Source: JAJRTA01 sp965603125 (GTDB lineage Bacteria; Zixibacteria; MSB-5A5; GN15; FEB-12). Taken from it: a stretch of DNA of 64,000 bases. The translations under genes and the position numbers were made by a program. Positions 42,826-51,228 of this stretch are shown here, in pieces; within the stretch, counting starts at the first letter, position 1, and the number at the start of each line of letters is the position of its first letter. The DNA is taken from positions 62,001 to 126,000 of the forward strand of contig CBFDBU010000008.1 in assembly GCA_965603125.1 (NCBI GenBank). The letters run 5' to 3'. A model generated the notes under the pieces. It was not told the origin of the DNA. It made no database searches and was given only the letters and a program-made list of their open reading frames with translations.

Positions 42826-43038
42826 ATGGTAAGCGGTTTCGAACCGAAGATTTTGATTTGTAGTGAATGCGGAGAGGAATTCGTGTTTACGTGCGCGGCT
42901 CAGGAATACTTTGCTGAGCGAGGCTATAGGGAAGATCCCAAGCGATGTAAGACCTGCCACACAAAGTACAAAAAATCACAGCGCGAGAAGCGGCGGTACC
43001 CGGCGACGGCGACCACCGATGTCGGGTTCACTGATTAG
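42826..43038 (+). CDS. Small zinc-ribbon protein
   Basis: This 70 aa protein has ribosome binding site GAGAGGGGG before ATG. Two Cys-x2-Cys pairs (ICSECGEEFVFTCAAQEYFA; then PKRCKTCHTKYK) and the phrase EYFAERGYREDPKRC match the probable zinc-ribbon domain family (zf-trcl type) common in bacteria. The C-terminus is basic. Function within the family is not established. It stands alone between the metalloprotease and the IS110 remnant. Confidence 0.85.
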   Translation: MVSGFEPKILICSECGEEFVFTCAAQEYFAERGYREDPKRCKTCHTKYKKSQREKRRYPATATTDVGFTD

Positions 43039-43111
43039 CAGCTTGATGAAAAAGCCTTTTGTCCTACTCGGAAGCCGGCGGATTCGTCATAAGCGTGCCG
43101 TCGGGCGTCCC
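43037..43111 (+). repeat. Dispersed repeat, copy A, left of the IS110 remnant
   Basis: About 75 bases beginning AGCAGCTTGATGAAAAAGCC and ending GTCGGGCGTCCC. The reverse complement of 44048-44124 matches it closely, including GCCGGCGGATT-GTCAT and GTCGGGCGTCCC. The two copies point toward each other around the transposase fragment. A further palindrome, GTCGGGC/GCCCGAC, lies at its right edge. Confidence 0.7.
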
Positions 43112-43219
43112 TGCCCGACACAACAGTACCCCACCCGCTATGACACCTGTCAAGTGGTATTTTGTTTGGACCACCTTTTTTGTTTTTCTTCTGAGCGATC
43201 GAGAGGTCTTTACAACCTG

Positions 43220-43864
43220 CTATCCGTGGTTTGCCCACATGTTACTCATTCGAAAAGTCGGTATCAGTGTTGACAACATAGCACCCAGGTTGATCTGTGA
43301 GGGTCGTCTCAGCGAGAGCTCCCGCAGTTGCCGGTAATGGTGTGTCTTCCATGTCCCCGTCGGCAAGGAGCCGTTCAACACGTGAAAATCAAGAAACTTC
43401 CAAATCCGGTTCTTGGTGGCCACAATCGTCCGCCGGATCTGATTCAAGGTCCGACTGATTTGCCGGTCCTCCCGACGCTCCCGGCTTGGAACATGACAAC
43501 GCGTGTAATTATCCGTCTCCAGGTTCCGGACCAATCGACGAGCATTGATCCGATCTGTCTTAACCTTGTTGACTTTCTCCTGGGTCACCTTGTTTGGCGG
43601 CGTGACCACACAATCAATCCCGTCCGCCATTAGAGCATCATGAAGCCAGAAACCGCTGAAACCTGATTCGTACATCAACTGGATCGAGCAGCCGGGATAC
43701 CGCAGGAGCAGATAAGAGTTCAAATTGGAATAGTCCGCCGGCATGCTGAGTTCATGTACCACCATGCCATTTGACCGAACACACAGCTTCCACGTCCGTT
43801 TGGCATCTTCCAGCCCAAAAAGAACGGACTTGTCTCGAACTACATATTCATGCATCTTTCTCAT
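43220..43864 (-). pseudogene. IS110-family transposase, truncated after the DEDD domain
   Basis: ATG 43864 has an excellent ribosome binding site (AAAGGAGG), giving 214 aa. The sequence has the N-terminal RuvC-like DEDD transposase domain of IS110: MYESGFSGFWLHDALMADGI, DCVVTPPNKVTQEKVNKVKT, DRINARRLVRNLE and REDRQISRTLNQIRRTIVAT. The C-terminal domain with the catalytic Ser (Transposase_20) is missing: similarity fades after YRQLRELSLRRPSQINLGAM, and the frame ends within unrelated sequence. A complete enzyme is usually 300-400 aa. It cannot transpose by itself. The open frame extending to 44158 is repeat sequence, not protein. Confidence 0.82.
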
Positions 43865-43987
43865 GAGGCTACCTCCTTTAAGGTTGTGGCGCTTAGCGAC
43901 CACGTTGATGGTTATCTCTTGATTAAAAAAGGCAGCCTCAATTATTGAATAACATAAACTCAGAACTTTTATAACATAGTAACTCAG

Positions 43988-44124
43988 AAGTCGGCCAGGG
44001 GCAGACAGGTGGGGTCTGCCGCGCACGGAATCTTCTGGATCAGCCTCGGGACGCCCGACACCGCGGGCATGACAAATCCGCCGGCCTTTGAGTATGACAA
44101 CATGCTTTTTCAAGAACCTGCTGA
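43988..44124 (-). repeat. Dispersed repeat, copy B, with REP-like hairpin
   Basis: Bases 44048-44124 are the inverted partner of 43037-43111. Next to it, 43988-44031 (AAGTCGG...GGGGCAGAC...GTCTGCC...CACGGAAT) resembles the unit at 25457-25498, and its palindrome is GGCAGAC (44000-44006) with GTCTGCC (44014-44020). The composite suggests a family of short non-autonomous repeats in this genome. Confidence 0.65.
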
Positions 44125-44164
44125 GCGGCGGAGACACCGGCATGAATCGGCACGGCATAGCAAA

Positions 44165-44192
44165 GGCCCTGTGGCGTCGTCGCCACGGGGCC
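44165..44192 (-). terminator. Terminator hairpin for the DUF4412-like gene
   Basis: GGCCCTGTGGCG (44165-44176) and CGCCACGGGGCC (44181-44192) form a 12 bp stem with one G-U pair and a 4-base loop. On the minus strand it is followed by TTTG, 28 bases past the stop of the gene at 44220. Confidence 0.6.
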
Positions 44193-44219
44193 CTGTCAAG
44201 TTGTCTGTGCGCGGGCGGG

Positions 44220-44984
44220 CTAACGCATACCGGGCATTATCATCTCGGTTTTCTTGTATTCTTTAGGTAGCACAAACGTGCCCGCGGGAGCGTCCTTCTC
44301 CACAACCTCCACCAACTTCTGCGAGGTCTTGATGTCATTCCCCATTACTTTGGTGGTAGAGGATGACAAGACCGCGACACCCTTGATCTTGTCCCATTCC
44401 TTCAACGCCTTCTCGAACCCTGGGAGTTGCGTCATCATCCCGTGACTGATACGGGTGTACAGGTCATAGTCAATGCTGATATCCTCGCTCGCCCATACTT
44501 CGGTGGCGGTCTCCGACATAGCCATTTTCATGCTGATCAGGTACTTCCGGCAGTCGTAGTTCCCGACTTTCCTGGTCTCGTCGGTCTCGGTGACCTTCAC
44601 GTCCACCTGCATCATGGACATCATGGCCTGCCGTTGCTGCGCCATCACGGGGTCCTCGCTGTCGGTCGCCTTCAGCATCTGGTCCATCAAACCGGGTGCT
44701 ACCTCGGTATACTGTTTGTGGGGATGATTGATCATATACATGGTTTCCCGGTCTGCGAGCATGAGGATCGACGCCGAGTCGCCCATGTCGAGCCGCGCCC
44801 CGTCTTTGCCGAGCCAGGTCACGTTGGTGTCGCTTGAGGCAGGCACCGTCTGCCCCTGAACCTGGTAGGCTTCAGATTCGATCGCGATCACCACACGATG
44901 ATCAGCCCGCGCCGCACCTGGGACGGCAACGACCACGGCCGCCAGCATCAGGCATCCCAGGGCAAACAGTTTCTTGGTTTGCAT
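44220..44984 (-). CDS. Exported DUF4412-like protein
   Basis: This 254 aa protein has a signal peptide (LFALGCLMLAAVVVAVPGAA, cleaved after RA). The mature part has the features of DUF4412 and related periplasmic beta proteins: a lipocalin-like or LolA-like run of strands (VTWLGKDGARLDMGDSASIL, ETMYMINHPHKQYTEVAPGL, VGNYDCRKYLISMKM, EVWASEDISID) and Met-rich stretches (MMSMMQVDV). Members of unknown role often bind lipid or act at the cell envelope. Ribosome binding site AAGGAGG precedes ATG. Transcribed alone, away from the C1A protease. Confidence 0.75.
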   Translation of the reverse strand: MQTKKLFALGCLMLAAVVVAVPGAARADHRVVIAIESEAYQVQGQTVPASSDTNVTWLGKDGARLDMGDSASILMLADRETMYMINHPHKQYTEVAPGLMDQMLKATDSEDPVMAQQRQAMMSMMQVDVKVTETDETRKVGNYDCRKYLISMKMAMSETATEVWASEDISIDYDLYTRISHGMMTQLPGFEKALKEWDKIKGVAVLSSSTTKVMGNDIKTSQKLVEVVEKDAPAGTFVLPKEYKKTEMIMPGMR

Positions 44985-45302
44985 GTCGACTCCTCCTTGA
45001 GTTTGCGATCTCCATCGGCGGGAGATCGTCCGATGTTCGCCTGTATCGATTCCCGGAGGTTCGACTGCATTTCAATCTATCTGCCGGGCCGCGAGCTCCG
45101 GGACATCACAGTTTCAAAACTAAGTGCCCGGGCACCGATCAGCAAGCTTTTTGATGGAGCCGCCTTTGCCGGTGTGGGCTCCGTCTGCCCAAAACAGGGG
45201 ACCTTGGTATGCTTGTACAGCGCAGAGGGTGCGTAAGTCACACCCGTGAGGTTTGCTAAACGAGAGGTGGTCTGCTTGCCCGTTTGTAACGGCAGTTTAT
45301 AG
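44985..45302. other. Intergenic region with no gene
   Basis: About 320 bases between the divergent DUF4412-like and C1A protease genes. Plus-strand ORFs here (44834-45236) lack motifs and start sites. I see only a small inverted repeat, CCGTT and AACGG, near 45281-45293. Confidence 0.4.
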
Positions 45303-45330
45303 TTGACACGCGAGAATAATTACATATCTT
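45303..45330 (+). promoter_or_regulatory. Predicted promoter of the C1A protease gene
   Basis: TTGACA (45303-45308), a 16-base spacer and TATCTT (45325-45330) in an AT-rich stretch, about 90 bases before ATG 45422. The ribosome binding site is CTGGAGG. Confidence 0.5.
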
Positions 45331-45421
45331 GTAATGAGTTAGACAATTATCTGGTGTTTCTTGGCGCGTACTTGCCGGTTGTTGATCGACCGAGACCCAT
45401 TTACCAATTCCTGGAGGTCAC

Positions 45422-47236
45422 ATGTTTAGGAGTGTAGCGATTATTGCTGCTTTGATTGTTGTATTCTGCAGTTCTGTTTCAGGTCAGTTAACCAGCGAGG
45501 ACATTACCGCTCTCAAGGAGAGAGCCGCGGAGGAGGGCTGGACGTTCACCGTGAGCGAGAATCCGGCCACGCAGCATTCGCTGACGGAATTGTGCGGGTT
45601 GAGCGAACCCACTGACTGGCGTGAGACGGGCAACTTCGACCCATGCACGCCGACAAGAGCCCTGCCGGTTTCCTTCGACTGGCGAGCGCAGGGCGGGTGC
45701 ACGCCGGTCAAGTACCAGGGCGGATGTGGAAGCTGCTGGGCGTTCTCGACGGTCGGGGCGCTCGAATGCAACATCCTGATACGGGACGGCACCACGGTTG
45801 ATCTGTCGGAGCAATATCTCGTGAGCTGTAATACCAGCGGTTGGGGCTGCGACGGCGGCTGGCTGGCCCATGACTATCACCAGTGGCGGCCCGATCCCTG
45901 TGGCGGCGTGGGCGCCGTGCTGGAGGAGCACCTGCCCTATGTCGCCCTCGACCTCCCGTGCTACTGTCCCTATCCACACGACTACCTCATAGACTCCTGG
46001 GCGTATATCGGGTCGCAGTCGGGCGTACCCTCTATCAATTCCCTGAAGCAGGCAATAGTGGATTACGGTCCGATTTCGGTCTGCGTGACGGCCAACTCCG
46101 CTATGCAGGCATATAGCGGCGGTATCTTCAACGCCTGCTCCGTCGACGACATCAATCACGCCGTTGTCCTGGTCGGCTGGGATGACAGCCAGGGCGAAAA
46201 CGGCGTCTGGATCATGCGCAATTCCTGGAGCTCCGGGTGGGGCGAAGGCGGGTACATGCGCATCGAATACTACTGTTCACGGATTGGTTATGGCGGCGCT
46301 TATGTGGACTACATCGGGGGAGCCTCGTTTGAGGCGGACACGAGAGTCGGCTGGGCTCCTTTCGAGGCTGCCTTCACTGGCATGTCGGGGCTTGAGGTAG
46401 ACACCTGGACGTGGGATTTCGGCGACGGCGGTTCGGCGCATATCCAGTCACCCAGCCACGTCTACGAGGAGCGGGGGCTGTACGATGTCACGATTCAAGT
46501 TGACGTCGGCGGGGACATACGCTCCCGAACCAGGAACCAATACATCGCCGCGCTGGCCGACACGCTTCGGGGAGCCGACATACTGTATGATCCGGAGTGT
46601 GACGTGGAAGTGGTGATCTCGGCGATCAATACCATCCCACTTCGAGAGATCGCCATACCCGTGCTGTACTCGGGCGATATTGAACTTGTCTTCGATTCGT
46701 TTGCGACTACCGGCTGCCGGACGGATTATTTCGAGGAACAAACACAAATCCAGTATGTCCCTTCCAGCAAGAAGATGTATTTCCGCCTGATCACTTCATT
46801 GGCCGGCTCATCTCCCGACCTTGATCCGGGCTCGGGCGACCTTCTGAGGCTCTGGTTTCATGTCGAAGGTACGCCTTCATACAATCAGGAGACGTCGATA
46901 ATACTAAGTGGGTATACCTCCGGGGTGGTGGAGCGTCGGCCGATATTCAGAGGCGCCATGGCGGAATATGAGGCGCGCGTGGTCGATGGACTGGTAGCCT
47001 ATTCTACCTGCTGCGAGGGAATTCGCGGTAACATGGACGGCGACCCGGAGGAGTTGATTACGATTTCGGATCTTGTTTACCTGGTGGACTACATGTTCAA
47101 CAACGGACCTGCTTGTGCCTGTTATGAGGAATCGGATATCAATGGTGACGACAGCGATCCGATTGATGTCGCGGATTTGGTTCATCTGGTCGATTATATG
47201 TTCAACGAGGGAGCGCCGCCGTCGCCCTGCTTCTGA
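45422..47236 (+). CDS. Exported papain-like (C1A) cysteine protease with PKD, cohesin-like and dockerin-like domains
   Basis: This is a 604 aa protein. After a signal peptide (residues 1-21) and a short propeptide-like stretch, the papain fold starts at SFDWRAQGGCTPVKYQGGCG. The catalytic set is complete: Gln99, Cys105 in GSCWAF, His246 in NHAVVLVGW and Asn267 in RNSWSSGWGEGGYMRI. A PKD domain follows (about 300-375, TWTWDFGDGG...), then a beta domain resembling cohesin (about 376-515, VVISAINTIPL...IPVLYSGDIELVFDSF), then two dockerin-like repeats (525-604). The whole C-terminal 300 residues are paralogous to the next gene. It should be secreted and may assemble with partners through its tail (inference). 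Confidence 0.92.
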   Translation: MFRSVAIIAALIVVFCSSVSGQLTSEDITALKERAAEEGWTFTVSENPATQHSLTELCGLSEPTDWRETGNFDPCTPTRALPVSFDWRAQGGCTPVKYQGGCGSCWAFSTVGALECNILIRDGTTVDLSEQYLVSCNTSGWGCDGGWLAHDYHQWRPDPCGGVGAVLEEHLPYVALDLPCYCPYPHDYLIDSWAYIGSQSGVPSINSLKQAIVDYGPISVCVTANSAMQAYSGGIFNACSVDDINHAVVLVGWDDSQGENGVWIMRNSWSSGWGEGGYMRIEYYCSRIGYGGAYVDYIGGASFEADTRVGWAPFEAAFTGMSGLEVDTWTWDFGDGGSAHIQSPSHVYEERGLYDVTIQVDVGGDIRSRTRNQYIAALADTLRGADILYDPECDVEVVISAINTIPLREIAIPVLYSGDIELVFDSFATTGCRTDYFEEQTQIQYVPSSKKMYFRLITSLAGSSPDLDPGSGDLLRLWFHVEGTPSYNQETSIILSGYTSGVVERRPIFRGAMAEYEARVVDGLVAYSTCCEGIRGNMDGDPEELITISDLVYLVDYMFNNGPACACYEESDINGDDSDPIDVADLVHLVDYMFNEGAPPSPCF

Positions 47237-47395
47237 GGACACGTCGGCGGCTGGAAGAAATATACTTCCCCCGAGCGTTGCAGGCGTTCCTTCCGCGCGT
47301 TCAGCTTGCCTGACTGAGCAGGTGGGCTGCCTGAGTTAGCTCAGACTACAGTTCTTGCAGCAACGGCTTTGACGCCGGGACACAGGAGATATGAA

Positions 47396-49531
47396 ATGAC
47401 GAAAGTGATTACAGTGAAACGCATTCTAACGAGGCTGGTTCTTTCGGCTGGATTGCTGGTTATTCTCACGGCGACGGTTGCCCACGCCGAGTTGGCTACT
47501 TCCGAAGAGATGCGCAACGTCTGCACCAACTGGCTCACCCACACAGTGGCTGCGACCGGCGCGTGGGCGGGGGAAGCCTCTCCGACAATCGCCGATGCTG
47601 AGGATGTGATTGTCGACGGTACGCTTCTGGCTCGATGCTACTCCGTCGATCCGGTCGGCTACGTTTTGGTGCCGGTGCTCAAAGAGTTGCCATCTGTGAA
47701 AGCCTACTCGGACGAGTCGAATCTGGATATTCATGCCGCCGACGGAATGGCGCTGCTTCTGCGGCAGGTCCTTCAGGATCGGGTTTCGCTCTACCTGGAG
47801 GTATATGGGGACCTGGAAGTTTCGCAGCCACCACAGGGAGAGGTGCTGTACGGCAGGGCCAACCGCGAGTCGTGGGATGTCTTTTCGGCAAGCCCGGCGG
47901 AGTTCGCCGCTATGTCAGCCAGGGGGGCGGTGGGAACGCGCGACGCGGCGGGGCCTCTGCTCGGTGGTATTTCCTGGCACCAGTGGTCTCCTTACAACAA
48001 TTACTGTCCCCCCGGTACGCCGGTCGGCTGCGTAGCCACGGCAACGGCGCAGATCATGGCCTACTGGCGATGGCCCACTGAGGGAACCGGCAGCCACGCT
48101 TACTATTGGAGCGGAGGGGGCAGAGTCCTCTCGGCTGATTTCTGGGATTCATACGACTGGGACAACATCCCCGATAACTGCCACATTGCTTGTGATGCTG
48201 CCCAACAGGCCGCGCTGGCCGAGTTGAACTACGAAGTGGGAGTCGCTTTCAACATGAACTATGCGCCCGATGGTTCCGGCGCCCATACGGCGGACGCTGC
48301 CTGGGTGTTTCCCTTGTACTTTGTCTACAAGGATCAGACGGAGGTGGTGTATCGAGTGGGTTTAACCCCTACCGAGTGGTTCAACCTGATCAAGGACGAG
48401 ATCAATGCCGGGAGGCCGATGCAGTATCGGATATACAGCCACAGTATTGTCTGCGACGGCTGGAGCGACAACGCCGGTTACGATCAGTATCACTTTAACT
48501 ACGGTTGGGACGAGGGCCATACCACGTGGTACACGGTTGACGATCTCTACTGCCCCTGGGAGGGATGCAGTATCTTTGAGGAGTGCCTGATCAAGAACAT
48601 CGAGCCTGACAAGTCGGTGATGTTCACGGTTGACACACGTGTCGGCTGGACGCCTTTGTCCGTGCATTTCGAGGGCGGTTCGGAACTTACGGTCGACGTT
48701 TGGTCCTGGGATTTCGGCGACGGCGGCACGGCGGACGTTCAGTCCCCGGACTACGTTTACAATTACGGCGGAGCCCATGATGTCGGCCTTCAGGTTACTT
48801 CCGGCGGTCAGGATTACAGCCGCGTCAAGAGCAGCTACGTGGTGGCTCTGGCCGATACGCTGGTAGGTGACACGATTCGCTTCGAACCGGGGATGACCGA
48901 CGTGGAGGTGGTTATCGAAGGGATAAACACCGTCCCGCTGACGAAGATGACGATCCCGGTTCTGTATTCGGGTGATATTGATCTGGAGTACGATTCGTAT
49001 TCGATGGTTGGTTGCCGCACCGAGTATTTTGAGGAGCAGACACTGGTTCAGTATGTGCCCGCCAGCAAGAAGATGTTCTTTTCCCTGACGACGAGTCTGT
49101 ACGGCACCGCGCCCGACCTTGATCCCGGCTCCGGTCCGGTGATCAAGCTGTATTTTCAAATCGAGGGTACACCTGCCTTTGGCGACGAGACCATACTGAT
49201 ACTGGGCGGCTACACTTCCGGGCTCAACGAGAGGCTGCCGATGTTTTACGGTTTCCTGGCTGAGTACCAGGCGGCGGTGGTGGACGCAGCTGTGAGCTAT
49301 ACCGGTTGTTGTGTGATTCGCGGAGATGTGGACCACAGCGGTGTCCTGCCAATCGACATTGCCGACCTGGTTTACCTGGTGGACTACATGTTCAACAGTG
49401 GCCCTGAGCCGGAGTGCTTTGACGAAGGGGACATCGACGCCAGCGGCGTTGAACCGATCGACATCGCCGATCTGGTCTACTTAGTGGATTACATGTTCAA
49501 CAGCGGCCCCGAGCCGGGCGCCTGCTTCTAA
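47396..49531 (+). CDS. Exported streptopain-like (C10) cysteine protease with PKD, cohesin-like and dockerin-like domains
   Basis: ATG 47396, preceded by AGGAG, gives 711 aa with a signal peptide (LVLSAGLLVILTATVAHA). A propeptide-like region with the phrase GYVLVPVLKELPSVKAYSDE leads to the C10 core: Cys212 in TPVGCVATATAQIMAYWRWP and His349 in YRIYSHSIVCDGW, followed by HFNYGWDEGHTTWY in place of the usual HxNWGWGG. The tail repeats the architecture of the C1A protease upstream: PKD (VDVWSWDFGDGG), cohesin-like beta domain, and two almost identical dockerin-like repeats with Cys at their borders. The tandem genes thus attach two unrelated catalytic domains to one type of tail. Confidence 0.92.
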   Translation: MTKVITVKRILTRLVLSAGLLVILTATVAHAELATSEEMRNVCTNWLTHTVAATGAWAGEASPTIADAEDVIVDGTLLARCYSVDPVGYVLVPVLKELPSVKAYSDESNLDIHAADGMALLLRQVLQDRVSLYLEVYGDLEVSQPPQGEVLYGRANRESWDVFSASPAEFAAMSARGAVGTRDAAGPLLGGISWHQWSPYNNYCPPGTPVGCVATATAQIMAYWRWPTEGTGSHAYYWSGGGRVLSADFWDSYDWDNIPDNCHIACDAAQQAALAELNYEVGVAFNMNYAPDGSGAHTADAAWVFPLYFVYKDQTEVVYRVGLTPTEWFNLIKDEINAGRPMQYRIYSHSIVCDGWSDNAGYDQYHFNYGWDEGHTTWYTVDDLYCPWEGCSIFEECLIKNIEPDKSVMFTVDTRVGWTPLSVHFEGGSELTVDVWSWDFGDGGTADVQSPDYVYNYGGAHDVGLQVTSGGQDYSRVKSSYVVALADTLVGDTIRFEPGMTDVEVVIEGINTVPLTKMTIPVLYSGDIDLEYDSYSMVGCRTEYFEEQTLVQYVPASKKMFFSLTTSLYGTAPDLDPGSGPVIKLYFQIEGTPAFGDETILILGGYTSGLNERLPMFYGFLAEYQAAVVDAAVSYTGCCVIRGDVDHSGVLPIDIADLVYLVDYMFNSGPEPECFDEGDIDASGVEPIDIADLVYLVDYMFNSGPEPGACF

Positions 49532-49705
49532 AGCGGGCCCGCCTTGGGTTGCGACGGGTGCCCGACAGGCCCGGCACGAGCACGCACCCCAGCAGAACCG
49601 GGTGAAAAACAGCAACGACAGTCTCCGTGTCCGGATACCAGAGCCAAAACCTGTCGGCGTCAACCTTATGTTGTGCCGACTCCCCCGTCCTGACTCTACC
49701 GGGCG

Positions 49706-50620
49706 TTACTCGTCGGACGCAGCAGGTCTCCGGATCGGAATGGCGTCGATCAGGGGATCATCCTTGGGCAGATCCCACCAGACAGCGTGAGCGCTGGCCC
49801 GCCGCAAAGTGCCGACTATCTCCGGTGTGACCCCCTGGTGACAGCGCAGGACGGCTTCATCGTGATCGATTCCGATCACCTCCCATTTGCCGGAGCGATT
49901 GGACATCACGTATCGAGCGGTCTTGATGACTCCGGTAGACTGGGACTGCGCGTTGGAAAATATCTCGTGACCTTCCCCGAGGGTCGTAGCAAAGCGCTCG
50001 TTGCCTCTGGCCGGGCGACACTGGAATATATAGTAGGGTTGCATGCCTGCAGCCGTCATCCGGTACCATAGCTCGGCCAGCAGGTCGGGTTCAGCGTTGA
50101 TTCCCGCTAAAAGCGGCGTCTGAACGGGGACACTGCAATGACGAAGTGACTCCAGGACCTCCACAAGTTGTGGGGTGACCTCCTCCGGTCTGACAATATG
50201 AAGCACGACGTATAGCTTCTTTGCATACCGGCGCGGGATCAAATGTGAGAAGGCGTGGGGGTCATGCACAAGCGCCCGTGTTCCAATGCGAAGGGAGTGA
50301 ATATGATCGAGTTTTGCGATTCCGTCGTACAATTCCCTGAGGAGTCCGGGGTCTGCCATGAGAGCATCACCTCCGCTCAGGAGAACGCTTTGTACCTCCT
50401 CGTGCGAACGCAGGTAGTCCAGCGCCTGTGCGGGATCAACGATCTGATCGTCCTCAAGGGCTTGGCCGTTAAACAGCCGCTTGCGGAAACACCAACTGCA
50501 GACCTGCAGGCAGTCCTGAGCCACAAACAACAAGACCGTCTCCCGGTACTTGTGCTGCAGGCCGGGGATAGCGAAGTAGCCTCGTTCGTTCGAGGGGTCA
50601 AACGTGAACATTTCTGACAC
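49706..50620 (-). CDS. KamA-family-like radical SAM protein
   Basis: GTG 50620, eight bases after AAAGGAG, gives 304 aa. The radical SAM cluster motif is Cys37-x3-Cys41-x2-Cys44 in DCLQVCSWCFRKRLF, followed by VQSVLLSGGDALM and HSLRIGTRALVHDP, as in lysine 2,3-aminomutase and EpmB. Unlike those enzymes it is short, and I cannot find the PGGGGK-type lysine loop that binds PLP in KamA. The C-terminal region has ERFATTLGEGHEIF and WEVIGIDHDEAVLRCHQG instead. It uses S-adenosylmethionine and a 4Fe-4S cluster, but the reaction is unknown. No neighbour suggests a pathway. Confidence 0.85.
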   Translation of the reverse strand: MSEMFTFDPSNERGYFAIPGLQHKYRETVLLFVAQDCLQVCSWCFRKRLFNGQALEDDQIVDPAQALDYLRSHEEVQSVLLSGGDALMADPGLLRELYDGIAKLDHIHSLRIGTRALVHDPHAFSHLIPRRYAKKLYVVLHIVRPEEVTPQLVEVLESLRHCSVPVQTPLLAGINAEPDLLAELWYRMTAAGMQPYYIFQCRPARGNERFATTLGEGHEIFSNAQSQSTGVIKTARYVMSNRSGKWEVIGIDHDEAVLRCHQGVTPEIVGTLRRASAHAVWWDLPKDDPLIDAIPIRRPAASDE

Positions 50621-50680
50621 TATGATCACTCCTTTCCGGGTCGGATGGTCGCATCCCTGCGACGGTCCGGCGTCTCGCAC

Positions 50681-51228
50681 AGCGCCGCGCGTACGTTAAG
50701 TTCCTCAATTCCTCGAATCCAGGCTGTAAATACAAGGCCGCTGAGGTTGGTCGACGCGAGTCTCGGGGCCGATAGCAGCGCCCCGGACAGCCGACACGGT
50801 ACGAGGGGTCTAACTTGTTGTCACAAATAATATAACCCATTCCCGGATAATGTCAAGGCCATCCCGCCAGGATTATTTATCCGGATTTCGGGCGGGCGCC
50901 CCCCGGAACCTGCGACAGTCTGAAGTTCCACCTTGGGTCGCACCTTAAGTGACGGGGGCACAAGACGATACGCGATATTGCGCAATAGGGTCGCCAACTC
51001 GCGGTGCCCTGCCGGGCCTTGTACGACGGGCGCAAACGCCGTTTGCGATGCAGCCGGCTTGTACCTGTGGCCGAACTCAACAGCCAACTGACAGCGACCC
51101 GCCAGTACGACAACGCCCGGGGTCGCAGCGTACGGAAGCCACAGGCCTTGCGGTAGTTGGGTTTACCCCAATTACGGCTTTCCCCGGATGCCTGATTGTC
51201 GTATTATGACCGTCCGAGAGGTACCTCT
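50681..51228. other. Intergenic region with no convincing gene
   Basis: About 550 bases between the radical SAM gene and the MATE gene. Several 60-88 codon ORFs overlap on both strands without motifs or ribosome binding sites. No tRNA, riboswitch or repeat was recognised. Confidence 0.4.
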
